Positions 1-12,486 of a stretch of 64,000 bases of DNA are shown here, piece after piece; the stretch's first letter is position 1, and each line of letters starts with the position of its first letter. The notes under the pieces are model-generated. The model searched no databases, had not been told where the DNA came from, and saw only the letters and a program-made list of their open reading frames with translations. The position numbers were made by a program, and so were the translations under genes. Location: positions 4,712,001-4,776,000 of the forward strand of contig JAWHQI010000121.1 of NCBI GenBank assembly GCA_033032865.1, read 5' to 3'. The stretch comes from Dactylorhiza incarnata (taxonomy: Eukaryota > Streptophyta > Magnoliopsida > Asparagales > Orchidaceae).

Positions 1-1685
1 GGACAATAACCCCAGTAGTTATCTTACATTTTCTTGTATTTTAATTTATCGCCCGCAAAAACTAGTTAGTTTTACGTTATTTCAGTTTTCTTGTGCGGAG
101 ACCACCCTTTGCAGGTATTTTCTATTTGTGAAGGTGGTGGTCGTGATTCTTCGTAGGGGTTCACTCAACTCTTCTGGTATGCTTACTTGATGAGCATTGG
201 GTACTCTCTTCCCCTAACATTGTTTTAGAATATCTTAATGTTAAACTATTGTATAGTTTAAGTCTGGGGGAGACTTGTTTGTACCCACTCACATGCACCA
301 TCACTTAGCATGCTAGAAGTTTTTATCTAAATTATTTTGTTCATTTTGTCTGCACACAAAGCACCCACTTGAGCGTATGCTTTACCTTTAGTGCGTCACA
401 AGTAGAACTCATTTCTTTTTGTATTCGGAAAATCATCATGCTGTCTTTGGATTATGGGGCGGAGTAAAATGTTGACTCTTGTAGTGCTCCTAGTCAAGTG
501 CTCATATCTCGCTTAGAAATTTTCGTAGATTCAATTTCTTGTTATGCTTTTAGTTTACATCTTTCTATTAATGTAGATATTGTTTACTATACTCAAAAAA
601 TTGGTGAATCCGGTGTGAATCAAACGGTAGCATAGGAATGTGTGTAGATGTTTGCCAGATTCGTATTGCCCGAGTCGGGAGGAAGGATTGTCTTTCTCGG
701 TGGCTAAGAACTTGCCCCAAGCGACGTTTGAAGCATAGGTACTTGGTTAGTCAATTGCTGTGAATGTGATATAGGCCATCATTTTGGCCCGGTTGAGCCT
801 TTGTGCCCATTCCTATCGCTCTATCCTCGTTAGCCCAGTTGTGCCTACCCGTTCTTTGATTCTGCCCCACTATTATTTCACCAAAGCCTAAAAGTCAATC
901 CTAGTCGCACACCCAAAATTGAGCGTTAGTTGTATATCACCCTCATGATGGGGGTGTTGACGTGGTGATATTCTTGTGAGATTGTGAATGTGCTTCATTG
1001 TTCATCTTTGCTGAAAATGTTTTGAAAAAAAAGGGGAAAAAGAATAGAATTGAGAAGAAAAGAAAAGAAAAAAGTATAATGAAAAAACTTTTTTAGTAAA
1101 AATCTATGTTTGGGAGTAGGTCGTGCACACACCCATGTTGTTAAGTCCAAGTCTGGGGTGTTGTGTGCCTGCGTGTTTGTGTGGTGTGTGAGGATAGTTT
1201 GTGTGCTAGCTCATTTGGGTTTAGTGCTTGAGTCATCGTTTTTATCATTGAATACCTCACCTAAACCTAAGCCCCATCTTGAACCTAAAGTCCTATTGAT
1301 TCACGCATTTGAGTCAAACTAGTGCCGTGGAGAGAGTGTGAACGGGCAAGCTTATGGTCACCGACATTGATGGATTTCAATGGAAGTCATCTCGAGCACT
1401 GATCTTGGGCAATGCTCGCCTCAGCATTCAGTTTACTTTCTTCCTAAGTACGACCTTATGATTCACCGTGATTCACTTTTTGAGTAAATGTAATATATAA
1501 ATACACTCCTAGAAATTTATAAACCAATGTGTCTGAGTAGAAATTGTGTCTACTGTATTTCTACATGTTTGAGCATGCGACTTCGCATGATACTCCGCTT
1601 TATAATCTTCATGCTAGCCTATGTTTTTCTTGTCCAAATAAGAGATGGTTTGCTAGTGATGTGTAAATAGGTAAGTCTGGGGGTA
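1..1685 (+). mobile_element. 3' internal non-coding remnant of an Athila/Tat-like gypsy element
   Basis: There is no credible coding region here. The stretch has the features of the long untranslated segment between pol and the 3' LTR in Athila/Tat-type elements: AT-rich text, purine-rich phrases of the type AAGTCTGGGGG near 260 and 1674, and a phrase around 880 (TTTCACCAAAGCC) that recurs near 22919 in the downstream spacer of the intact Athila element of this window. It ends in a polypurine-tract-like AAGTCTGGGGGTA directly before a TG dinucleotide. The rest of the element lies outside the window or is lost. The short frame at 1110-1322 has no family features. Confidence 0.5.
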
Positions 1686-2276
1686 TGATGAGTCCCATTT
1701 ATATATACATTTATGGGCTCATCAGGGCCAAATTTCTAGTCGTTGCACCACACTTTAGGCATGTTTTTGTTCATATTTGTTATTCCATGCTAAGTTCACT
1801 TTTAGGCCCGTTGTGGTGTGCAATTGCGTGTTTTAGTGTTGGGGGTAAGCACTGCATGCTCCTCATTCTTTTTTAAGCTTTATTTCTTGTGCTGGAAGGG
1901 TATTCCCAGCCTTGTTGTGGCAAATGCAGGTGGACGGTTCATCAATTTTATCCAGAATTCATATATGTGCATATCGCACGGTCGTGCGTTACGTTGACGC
2001 ACGGTCGGTTGCGTTCGTGCACCATTTGCTGAAGAGGAAATTGATGACCTGTCGATTGATCGTGCGTCTCTACGCACGGGCAGTTGCCCGTGCTTGAAGG
2101 AATCGCACGATCGACCTATTTAGCCTTGTTTTTTTTGCTTTCTGAATTTACCCGTGCGTTTTTACGCACGGGCGGGTTTGCCCGTGCTTGAGTAAAATGC
2201 ACGGGCGCTCCAGGTCATCTTCCTGCACTTTTCTTAATTATTAATATCGCACGGTCTACGCACGGTCGTGCGTTCG
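1686..2276 (+). mobile_element. Truncated LTR (5' part) of the Athila/Tat-like element
   Basis: The segment starts with TGATGAG immediately after the polypurine tract, as an LTR would. From about 1970 to 2270 it carries several copies of a palindromic CGCACGGTCGTGCG-type motif. No terminal CA or second copy is visible. It breaks off around 2276, where the 5' internal part of a reverse-oriented gypsy element begins. The exact breakpoint is approximate. Confidence 0.45.
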
Positions 2277-2812
2277 CCCCGCAACTACTTGCGCCACTTG
2301 ACGTTCCACCCTCGGCGCTACCGCAGGATCCACTGCAGTTAAAGGCACAGGGGCCTCCACCCTTGGTTCCGCCGCAGGTTCTACTGCAGCAACAGCCTCC
2401 GGGGCCACATCCAGAGTAGGAGTAGTAGGCTGAGCCAGCCTTTGGGGTTGAGCGTTGATCATCGCGAAGACAGCTTCCACGACTAACTTGATCATTTCAG
2501 CAGAAGGAGTGGTCGCTGGTACTTCAGCCGACCCACTACTTTCGGCGGTGTTACGGGGTCAAGACTGCCCCGCAGCACTTCTAGTCACCTATAATCATGC
2601 AATGCACAATTTAGTGACCCAAAACATACCAAACATCAATCATGGAACTCTCAGGTTTCGCAAACAAGTATGTTTTTTCATTCCTAAGTGGACATTCTTA
2701 TTAGTTTTTTGTCGTTTTTGGTGAATGCACAACCCGTGCGCACCACCCCTTAAAAGGAATTCGTCCCGAATTCGCTAAACTACGGATCGACGCCTTAAGT
2801 CCGATACCAAAT
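2277..2812 (-). mobile_element. 5' internal fragment of a Ty3/gypsy element with primer-binding site and gag start
   Basis: Read on the minus strand, the LTR at 2813-4873 is followed by TTGGTATCGGAC, which resembles the tRNA-Met primer site TGGTATCAGAGC. About 300 bases further, a frame (2495-2256) encodes a Pro/Ala/Val-rich segment starting near MIKLVVEAVFAM, like the N terminus of chromovirus-type gag proteins. The rest of gag and all of pol are missing because the fragment joins the Athila-like LTR piece near 2277. Assignment to a chromovirus lineage is an inference from this short stretch. Confidence 0.5.
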
Positions 2813-4873
2813 TGTAACACCCTGCCAGTACGAAAAGTATAACAGCGGGTCCAGCCGGGACCCCACGCCATACAAACCACACTAGCTAGGAGTTAAAAGG
2901 TGATAAACAGAAAGTAATACAACTACACAGAGTACAAGACGTAAGCGGAAGCATTAATTAAACCATTTCATTTAGAACTGTCCACTATCATAGGAATGAA
3001 ACCATAATAATGAGTTACGGCCTTAAGGCCTTACATTTACCCAATGCACAAAACTCCATAAAGCATACATCGGCACGCAGGCCGGCAATACATGAAAAAC
3101 AGGAAAAAGGCTGACCTTCGAGGGCCAACGCAGCAAAAGGACCATCGCCCGCTATTTCCCGCTAGGCTCACCTGCACCTGCATAAGAACATTCCACCAAG
3201 CGGTGGCAAACAAGGTAACGGTCAGCAAAGCTGACCAAATTATAACGACCCCACCCCTTCCCCGGGGTGGCGGAGCTTCTACCCTACAAGCAAGCCATAC
3301 TAACACAAGTACTAATATAAAGAAAGTGCAACTACACAAGGTGAGGTTTCAAGCACAGTCAATCTTCTAGGTTGAGCATCAAAAGAAGGGAACCTAGGTA
3401 TGCACATGATGTTGGTTGGGTTCACCCGAAGGTTCCCCACAACCGCCTAAGCAATCGCATGAGGCTAACATAACATCCATTCCACAAAACACTCCACCAT
3501 AAGGGCCATCGCCTTAGGTGGGAAGAAGAGCTTTTGGTCGGACTAGGTAAGTCACCTTCACGACCTCTCCCATGATCACACGGCTTCCATGAGGTAGGGA
3601 CCTCATACCGATCTGCATGGAAACGGGTTCGGTTTAGCTTTGCCCGTGCTCTAATCGTCGCGATCTATCGCACGATGCGGGTACGGCTTTACCTCGGCCT
3701 GTAAGGGTTTAGCACTTTCAAGTGCTACACAATTTATAAGCTACGCACCTAACCCCTTCACAAGGATCTAGGCTTCACAAATACTCAACGAAGGAGGTAC
3801 TATACGCTCCGCATCAATTTCGGGGTGAAGGTTTGCCTTCACCCAATCTCAAAGCATGAGGCTTTCATTAGGATCTTCACATGACGCCTACACTTAGTTC
3901 CCGCAATACTTTAGATGATTTCACGGAGTCATTCTCCGGCACGCATTCCAGGCCTAACCTAAATGCAACGTCGCAAATCAAGCATCACTGATTCGGGCTC
4001 ACGGCCACGAATAGGCTTCACACAAAATGCCTAAATCCGCACGACTACCGGATTTTCTACATGCAATAATGTCGGGGACGGACACAATCTACCCGGAGTT
4101 CTGAAGAACTTGAGGAAATCCTACATTTCACCCATTTGGTGAAGGGACTCCTCATGCAAGCATAGAGAAATGAAAGAGAGGACGAATACAAGTCCAAAGT
4201 GTCGGGAGGAAGAATCGTTACCCTAGGAGCGTTCTTCTTAGCCATGGATCCGAGATTTCACATGGAGGGAAAGGACCGCACCGGGTTGCACTCTCCGGAT
4301 CTGGAAACGGCTCGCGAAACGGAGCTCCGGAGCTCCGTCAATGGCGGGATCTTCCTTTCTTCTTCCTTGCCTCCTTCTTCTTTCTCTACCCTTGGAGAGA
4401 GAAAGTCTATGAGATTATGAGGGTTTACTCCCTCTCCAAAGCCCTAAGACCCCCCAGCAACAAATCCCAGCCGTTGGATTAATTTCCAAGAAATTTGAAC
4501 GGCTGGATCGTCTTCTCCGCTCAAAATCGCGGAGCAGAATAAACAGGGCGCACGATCACTGGTCGTGCGCGAAGAGGAGAACTGGTCGTGCACACTACAT
4601 GAGACAGAACTCTGAATCCTTGCATATAAGCGCGCGATCATAGTCGCACGATCACTGGTCGTGCGCGAAGAGGTGCAATGGTCGTGCGCACTACCTGAGA
4701 CAGAACTCCGATTCCTTGCGAATTAACGCACGATCATGGCCGCATGATCACTGGTCGTGCGCGAAGAGGCCACTGACCGTGCGCTAAGAGCAGACAGGGA
4801 AAATTTAGCCTACTTCGAGTGCGGCACTACCACTCCGCCTACTTCGCTGAATTACGATTTTTGGGGTGTTACA
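2813..4873 (-). mobile_element. Gypsy LTR, copy 1 (~2.06 kb)
   Basis: The LTR begins TGTAACACCCTGCCAG and ends GGGGTGTTACA, giving a clean TGTAACACC/GGTGTTACA terminal inverted repeat. It matches the stretch at 6312-8363 over its whole length with scattered differences. A primer-binding site at its left end shows that it is a 5' LTR in minus orientation. The U3 side (4540-4800) has repeated blocks with the motif CGCACGATCACTGGTCGTGCG. Its right end sits directly in the family S LTR at 4874, so this element inserted into that LTR. Confidence 0.8.
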
Positions 4874-6288
4874 ATTGTATCCACAATAGCCCTGATTTGA
4901 AGAATTCCCCTTCAAACTAAGACGAATTGTAATTGTATTTGATTATGCACTTTAGCTGTGTTGTGACAGGTTATTCCACTCTAAGTACAAACCAATGTCA
5001 GGTTTCAATGAGTCGTCAAACACAGGCCTGTACAATGTAATCCTTCATTGTATAGACCAAAGTGTTGGCTCATGTGAAATCTCTCTATTGGGATGTACTT
5101 CATTTCCAAAGTGCTGGAGAAGGAGGACTGGAGCTGATGATGGAATCATTAGAGAAAGGAAAATTATCTAAGTAAAATTCGATTATATCATTTAGGACAT
5201 ATAGTCGAATTCGACTATATGGTCTGAATGGATATAACCGAATTCGGCTAATCCCTATCCGAAAGCTTTTCTAAGTAATAGAATAGTCGAATTCGGTTAT
5301 TGTAATTCGGTTATTAAAATTCGGTGAATGTATTTAGTCGAATCCTCAGATCTGCCGAATTCGACTATATCGTTTAACCGAATAAAATTCGGTTAATGCC
5401 ATTCGGTTAATCCAATTCGCCGAATCGGTCTGCATGTATTTTCCGGTTCGTTTTCGAACGCGTATTCTTTAAGGCATCCCCCATGTACAGTACACGTGGA
5501 GCTAGATCCCTAATTCACGCTTATGACCGTTGTAGAAGACTCTATAAATACCTAAGGTGTATTTCTATCTAACCCTAATCGTTAATCGTGAATTGAAAAA
5601 GAGAATCGCAAATTACGACTTACGGCCGACTGTTCTCGCGCAAGAGTTTCGTCTCCTGCAAAGCTGCGATTCGTGATTCGTCTTCTACAGATTCAATCAA
5701 CAAGATCAAGATCTGATTAGCTCTCATCTTCTATTGATCAAGTTGGTTCAACATTCTCAGATCTAGTTTCAAATCGCTCTCAAGATTTCTTCGTTCTTCA
5801 TTTTCAAAGGACTGAAGTTTATTGCTAAGAAGAAGAAATCTATCTCTCAAGATCTGAAGAAGAACTTCATCAGAAGTTTAAGAAGATTGTTTTTCAATCT
5901 ACGATGAGTTGTAATAACCATTTTCTAAATCTTGTAGGAAGCTTGCTTCCGAGTTTTTGTGTAGATCCTTATTTAAGGATCGAGTTGTAGGAGTTGTTTT
6001 ACTCCGAGTTGTAGGAGTGGTGTACTCCGAGTTGTAGGAGTTTTGACTCCGAGGTGTTAGATTATTTTAATCTGAGATTGGTGAAGTAGCCGAGTCTAGC
6101 CACGAGGTGCTAGATAGGCGAGGCGGGAAAGTGGACGTACCCATTCCGGGGAACCACTATAAATCCTTGTGTCTGCGCTGTGCTTTATTGTGTGCTTTTC
6201 TGTGTAATATTTTTAATTCCGCGTAAAGACATAGAATCGACCTATTCACCCCCCTCTAGGTGATTTAGGCCGCAACTAGATACTTTCA
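4874..6288 (+). mobile_element. Family S copia-type LTR, copy A
   Basis: Its start (CCACAATAGCCCTGATTTGAAGA) matches the 5' start of the minus-strand LTR ending at 13087, minus the first ~10 bases. Its end carries the CACCCCCCTCTAGG block shared, in reverse complement, with the LTRs starting at 10656 and 36221. A TATA-like TCTATAAATACC lies near 5550. Repeated CGAATTCGRCTA motifs occur at 5170-5440, and tandem GAGTTGTAGGAG blocks at 5985-6050. There is no coding capacity. The left edge is lost to the gypsy LTR copy 1. The right edge abuts the gypsy primer-site region at 6289. Confidence 0.65.
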
Positions 6289-6311
6289 ACGCCCTAAGTC
6301 CGATACCAAAT
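6289..6311 (-). promoter_or_regulatory. Residual primer-binding site of the second gypsy copy
   Basis: On the minus strand this reads TTGGTATCGGACTTAGGGCG immediately after the LTR terminus. It is almost identical to the same site beside copy 1 (2785-2812). It shows that the LTR at 6312-8363 is a 5' LTR whose internal region was interrupted by the family S LTR. Confidence 0.6.
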
Positions 6312-8363
6312 TGTAACACCCTGCCAGTACAAATAGTATAACAGTAGGTCCGGCCGGGACCCCACGCCATACAAACCACACTAGCTAGGCGTTAAAGATG
6401 ATAAACAGAAAGAACTACACCAGAGTACACTAAATATAAGCGGAAGCATAAAAGATTAACATCTCAATTAGAATTGTCCACTATCATAGGAATGAAGTCA
6501 TAGAATAGAGTTACGGCCTTAAGGCCTTACATTTACCCAAATGCACAAAACTCCATAAACATACATTGGCACGCAGGCCGGCAATACATGAAAAGCAAGA
6601 AAAGGCTGGCCTTCGAGGGCCAACTCAGCAAAAGGGCCAACGCCCGCTATTTCCCGCTAGGCTCACCTGCACCTGCATAAGAACATTCCACCAAGCGGTG
6701 GCAAACAAGGTAACGGTCAGTAAAGCTGACCAAATTATAACGACCCTACCCCTTAAAAGGGGTGGCGGAGCTCCATCCCTGCAAGCAATCCATACAAGCA
6801 ACAAGTACTAATATAAAGAAAGTGCAAACTACACAAGGTGAGGTTTCAAGCACAATCAATCTTCTAGGTTAAGCATCAAAGAGAAGGGAACATAGGTATG
6901 CACATGATGTTGGTTGGGTTCACCCGAAGGTTCCCCACAACTGCCTAAGCAACCGCATGAGGCTAATCATAACATCAATCCAAAACCATGACCGTGGGTA
7001 CTCACGATCGCACGTAACGAGCTAAGCTAAATAGCTTAGTAACCGCTTGAGCGTTATACCTATCGTGGTATCAAATCTCTCCCCAAACAGGTTTATCCCA
7101 TGATCGCACGGCGTCCCGAGGTTTCCCCCTCTCGCCGACCGCATGGTGCTGGTTTGGTACAAGCTTGTGCCCGTTGCTCAAATCATCGCGTTAACAACAA
7201 CGACGCAGGTGTGTCTTTACCTCAGCCCGTAGAACGGTTTAGCACTTGCAAGTGCTACACCAAATATAAGTTACCCACCTAATCACATTCACGAGGGCCT
7301 AGGCTTCACAAATACTTAACAAAGGAGGTACAATACGCTCTGCATCAATTTCATGGTGAAGGTTTGCCTTCATCCAATCTCAAAGCATGGGGCTTTCGTT
7401 AGGATCTTCACAAGACGCCTACACTTAATTCCCGCAATACTATAGATGATTTCACGGAGTCATTCTCCGGCACGCATTCTAGACCTAACCTAAATGCAAC
7501 GTCGCAAATCAAGCATCACCGATTCGGGCTCACGGCCACGAATAGGCTTCACACAAAATGCCTAAATCCGCACGACTACCAGATTTCTACATGAAATAAA
7601 TGCCAGGGATGGACACAATCTACCCGGAGTTCCGAAGAACTTGAGGAAATCCTACACTTCACCCGTTTGGTGAAAGGGATTCCTCATGCAAGCATAGAGA
7701 AATGAATGAGAGGACCAATGACATGTCCAAATATCGGGAGGAAGAATCGTTACCCTAGGAGTGTTCTTCTTAGCCATGGATCCGAGATTCTACACGGAGG
7801 GAAAGGACCGCACCGGGCTACACTCTCTAGATCTGGAAACGGCTCGCGAAACGGAGCTCCGGAGCTCCGTCAATGGCGGGATCTCTCCTTCTTCTTCCTT
7901 TCCTCCTTCTTCTTACTCTAGCTTAGGAGAGAGAATAGCTGAGGAATTATGAGGGAATAACCCCTCAATAAAGCCTTAAGACCCTCCAGCATCTAATCAT
8001 AGTCGTTCGATCGAGATCTAAACCAAATGGACGCCCCGATTTTGCTGTTTACGGATATGTTTCCGAACGCACGGTCGAACGCACGACCGTGCGTTATCAC
8101 GCACGATTAACGACAGATACACCATTCTACGGGCGTAGGGCACGCACGGTCGGATAGAAGAAAATGCACGATCGTGCGTTAAAATGCACGGTTAACGACA
8201 GGACCACCACTTTGTTGGTCGGAGGGCACGCACGGTTGCATCGATTGTGCGCTAAGAAAACGCACGATCGTGCGTCAAGAAAACTCGCCTTCTCAGCGGT
8301 TCCCCGAGAAGAAGTCCTAACGCCCAACGTTAACTCTCAGCTCAGCAAAACTGGGGTGTTACA
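6312..8363 (-). mobile_element. Gypsy LTR, copy 2 (~2.05 kb)
   Basis: This is a second member of the family at 2813-4873, with the same TGTAACACC/GGTGTTACA ends and matching body, including the gene-like phrase around 7740-7940. The U3 side near 8050-8280 carries exact CGCACGATCGTGCG palindromes. It is flanked on the left by its primer site and on the right by the tail of a copia gag frame, into which it inserted. Short frames inside are not genes. Confidence 0.8.
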
Positions 8364-9446
8364 CTTTGTCATGAGGCATTTGTTGGCCTCTTCTTCACTG
8401 TTGGAGGATGAGTTGCATGATTCCTCGGAGGAGTTATCCCATATAGCCGCCTTTAGTACATTCTTTTTCTCTTTTCCCTTGTGCCGCTTTTCTTTTAGCT
8501 CTTTCAGATATTATGGGCATTGGCTCTGGATGTGTCTGGTCCTTCTACAATGGTAGCACTCTGGTGGTGGCCGCTCATCATCGTCATCGTCGCTATCTTT
8601 TCCTTTCTTCGATGAAGATCCCTTCTTGATGAAATATTTCTGGAAGGTGATTCTCCTTTTCGGATTCTTCATGAATCTTTTGAACTTCTTCACAAAAAGA
8701 CTCTCCCCATCCTCTTCATTATCATCATCTCCGTCAGCCTCCTTCTTTGATTTCAATGCCAAAGTCTTCTTCTTTGGCTCCATATTGTACTCTTGTTGTT
8801 GAATTTTTAGTTCAACCTCATGGGTTTTGAGATTTCCGATGAGGCTCTCGATTTGAAGCTTCTTTAGATCGTGCGACTTCGAGATGGTCGTCACCTTTGG
8901 ATTAAACTTTGGAGGGAGAGACCTAAGAATTTTTCTCACCAAGTCATCGTTGGAGAACATCTTTCTAAGCACTTTTGAGTCGTTGACGATCTTGGTGAAC
9001 CTTGTGTACATTGAATCTATGTCTTCATCCGTCTCCATCCAGAATTTCTCATATTCGGATTCTAGTTGGAAGAGCTTTGAAACCTTGACCTGCGAAGTAC
9101 CTTCATGAGTAATTTCTAATAAATTCCATATATCATAAGTATTTTCACAAGCATAAGTTTTATTAAATTCCATTCTATCCAAAGCACAAAATAAAGCATT
9201 CATAGAATTAGCGTTATTCTTACATCTCAACTTATCGTTATCATCACATCTATCTCTAGGTTTTTCCATAGTAACTTCTCCAACAACAAATGTTGGTGGA
9301 GAGTAGCATTCTTCTACCATACCACAAACATCATTATCTAAGGCCGTCAAAAAAACAATGCATTCTTGTTTTTCAATAATTGTAATCGGTACAGGTAAAT
9401 AGTGGAGGTCTACTAATCCCTTGACCCTCATAAAAAGCATGATCAT
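8364..9446 (-). pseudogene. Copia (Sirevirus-like) gag, 3'-truncated
   Basis: The frame at 9446-8511 encodes 311 residues with the UBN2-type capsid region typical of Ty1/copia gag (conserved ALDRMEFNKTYACENTYDIW stretch near residues 88-107). A lysine-rich linker and an acidic tract follow. It ends in a CX2CX4HX4C zinc knuckle (CYHCRRTRHIQSQC), in which the usual Gly before His is Arg. The coding sense continues past the stop towards 8364 as an acidic Ser-rich stretch ending near CLM, as in Sirevirus gags. There it is cut by gypsy LTR copy 2, and the pol region is absent. It is a transposon structural protein remnant, not a host gene. Confidence 0.8.
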
Positions 9447-9487
9447 GATGCGTCATTATTCTCGGTTGTGAAACCATTTTGGAATAA

Positions 9488-9503
9488 CCTTGCTATGATA
9501 CCA
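9488..9503 (-). promoter_or_regulatory. tRNA-Met-type primer-binding site of the copia element
   Basis: The minus strand reads TGGTATCATAGCAAGG, two bases from the LTR edge at 9506. It is the standard position and sequence type for priming of plant copia reverse transcription. Confidence 0.75.
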
Positions 9504-9505
9504 AG

Positions 9506-10536
9506 TGTTGGATCTGTAGGCACCCTTAGAGGGGGGGTGAATAAGGGATTTTCAATTTTTGATTAAAACTTTGAAAAATAGGTTATGTCACTACCGCTGA
9601 TGGTAACTAGTTAACGCCTGGCACTAGCGCTCCAGAAATTTAGAACTTCTCAAAAAGTGTGTCAAAGTGATTTTTCTTAAAAACTCTTGAACGCAATAAA
9701 ATTCTAGAAAATCAGAGAAGATGAAAATTGATTGTTTTTCAAAAGATAATTACAAGAATGATAATTTCAGTAGCGCTTGAAATTGAGGCGATAAAATAAA
9801 ACACTTTTTGATTCTTCACCGGTCCTTCTCCCAAGGATCGGCTAGCTATAGCCTATCTTCCCCAAGATTTGGCCTCTAGCCTTCCCCTAGATCTACACCT
9901 AGACTTAGTCGCCACACACACCACGGCGAATTCCCCCTAAGCCTCGCAAGGCCTAGTCACCAACACTTGTTGCAAATTCACTACCATTTCAAAAGTAAAA
10001 GAGAAGAATACAAAGTTAATTATGAAACAAAAACTCCCTATTTAGAAGAACTTTGAAGGAGATGAAGAATCGTCATTAACATCATCGGAGTTGAAGCGTG
10101 CGTCCTTCTTCAAGTATGACCATGTGGAAATCTCCTTCTCACTCTTGTTCCTCAATGATGGAGTTTGGAATGCTCTGGAACTCAGGGATGGAGGCTCTCA
10201 TGAAAGGTTGGAGTTGTGACTTCAATGGTGGTGTCTTGGAACAAAGAGATCCATCCTTTATATAGGCTACAGAAACTACCGCCCGCGGTAGGACTACCGC
10301 GCCGTGCTAGTGGTGTGCCAACTATCGTACAACAACGTGCCTGCCATTGTGGATATTGTGCTAACCGCAACGGATTATGGACCTACCGCACCACGAAAAG
10401 ACCTAATGTGTCGCGTTAGCTTCCGTCACTTCTTCGCCAAGAAATTGTCTGCCGCCAGTCTTCTGTTGTCATCCCATCTACCACCAATGATAGTTGTTAT
10501 TCTCAAACCAAGAGATGTGAAACACAAGCTCCAACA
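9506..10536 (-). mobile_element. 5' LTR of the truncated copia element (1031 bp)
   Basis: It is bounded by TGTTGG and CCAACA, a perfect 6-bp terminal inverted repeat. The primer site lies at its left edge and gag beyond it. A GGGGGGGTGAA block near the left end is common in plant copia LTR 3' ends. It contains no gene. Confidence 0.75.
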
Positions 10537-10959
10537 CCCTTCCCCCTGACCCGGTTGGTTTTTTTTTGGGGGTGGGGTCTTACAAGCCGCACAATTTTAT
10601 CATTTTCCATAGACTACACACAATTGCTTCCAGGTGGTCACCAACCCATAACTATTGAAAGTCCATGGATGTTTTGACCTAGAGGGGGGTGAATATGTGA
10701 TGTCGGCTATTTTAAATTTATAGCAGAATTATTAACTTAAACACGACAACCATACATTCACAGCAAAGCCACAACATAAGCACACTGTGATTTATAGTGG
10801 TTCCCCAAGACAATGTGTCTCTGGGTACTCTATTGTCCCCCTTCGCCTATATAGCAGTGTGCTAGACTCGACAATCTCCACCAAAACACAGATCCGCAGA
10901 TCCGATAATTCAGAGACCACGTCTCTTACCTCGGGTTATAAGGACCCTACAACTCAGAA

Positions 10960-11215
10960 GACCTATTCGACTTCCTACCTCAGAGACCAAGTATCCTACC
11001 TCAGATCCCGCAAAATCCTACACTCAGAAGCACTAACTGACTTCCTACCTCAAAGACAAAGTCTCCTGCCTCAGATCCCGCAAGATCCTACACACAGAAG
11101 CCATGTTCGGCTTCCTACCTCAGAGACAAAGTCTCCTACACTCAGGCCACGCAGAGCCCTACAACGCAGATTCCTCTAGAGAATCCTACAACTCTGATCT
11201 CAGATAGATCCTACA
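10960..11215. repeat. Imperfect tandem repeat (CTACCTCAGAGACMAAGT units)
   Basis: About four imperfect units of ~60 bp carry phrases such as CTACCTCAGAGACAAAGTCT and ATCCCGCAAGATCCTACAC. They lie inside family S LTR copy B. Confidence 0.6.
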
Positions 11216-11739
11216 GTTTCAATAAATTTTTAAAAACTTTCTTTTGACTCAAAATGATAAGCTTGAATGCTTTGGAGGCTTCTGTAAGCCTTGATGAAGA
11301 TCAACTTCAACTAAAGTCTTCTTGCAGAGATCTTGGATGAAACAATAAAACTATCTTCTGCACTGATGAAGACTCTTCTTCTAGCTGAACGATCCTTGAT
11401 CTGAATCAACAACTTGAATCGACGTCTTCTTAGAGAAGTTGATTGATTTTCTTTTTGCTTGACTTCTCCTTCCTTATGCTTTTCAATAGAACAGTACTTG
11501 AGCGGCAAAAAAACTTTTCTTTGTCGATTTTCTCGTTCGTTCAAAAACTGTTGTTGTTAGGGTTTGCGTCAATCACATTCCCTGTTATAAGATAGAGATA
11601 TCTAACGACCGATTATAGTACTGACATTGTGTCAGATGTCTCTTTCCTTAGCAGACGTGCTGAAATAGACCAATCCGCGGTGGCATTTATGGAGAAAACG
11701 TCAAATTTGCGCTTTAATTTGAATTCCACCTTTTACGTA

Positions 11740-12100
11740 ATTCGACTAGATGTCTAGTCGAATTTCATGTCATTCAGTCGAATGTGTTCTTCACAGTCTG
11801 CTTCTAGTCGAATTCAACATATCTGGTCGAAACCTTCTGATTTAGTAGAATTTACTCTTTATAGCTGTCTTCTGGTCGAATTCAACCTTTCAGGTCGAAT
11901 TCCACTGTTCTGGTCGAATTCCGTCTTCATAGTTTGCTTTTGGTCGAATCTGACCCATCTAGTCGAATTCCCCATATTCGGTCGAATTCTGTCGTCAAGG
12001 CTTGCTTCTGGTCAAATCGACTTCTTATTAAGTTGAATTCTTACTTAGCGTAATTCTGTCAAAGACTTATTTTCTCAGTGCTTCTTTAGGTCGAATCACC
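11740..12100. repeat. Dispersed GTCGAATT motif cluster
   Basis: The motif TGGTCGAATTC or a close variant occurs more than ten times at 20-45 bp spacing. Copy A has related CGAATTCG motifs, and copy C has AGTCGACA instead. Confidence 0.65.
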
Positions 12101-12486
12101 TTGACCCGCCTGCACGATCGTATAAATGTTCTATACGAACATCATACTCTTTACTTGTCATCTACACGAATCGTCTTGACTCATCAGCATGATCGATCTT
12201 TTGTTCAGTCAAATCTTCACAGGCGCTTTGTATTCTAAGTGTATTCGCCTGAATCGCCTTGTCAGTTCTGCAAGATCGGTCAATCATTAAGTCGAATCTG
12301 GACTTAGCATACTTTTCAATATAAGTCTTCTTGAAGAGTGACTTGGATTCTTGTGGATGAATAAACGCGTCTTCTGGTCGACTTTATACTTTGAACTTTC
12401 CTAGTCTTCTTCCAGACGATTCTTCTTGAAAGTTATGCACATTCGTTTAGTTGAATCGTAGCATGGAGTGAATCCTTTCCCTCTAT

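Noticed and set aside
1110..1322. 70-codon Cys/Val-rich frame
   Set aside because: In the untranslated 3' part of an Athila-like element; composition driven by GTGTG text.
3037..3370. 100- and 92-codon frames on opposite strands
   Set aside because: Inside gypsy LTR copy 1; the equivalent place in copy 2 lacks one of them.
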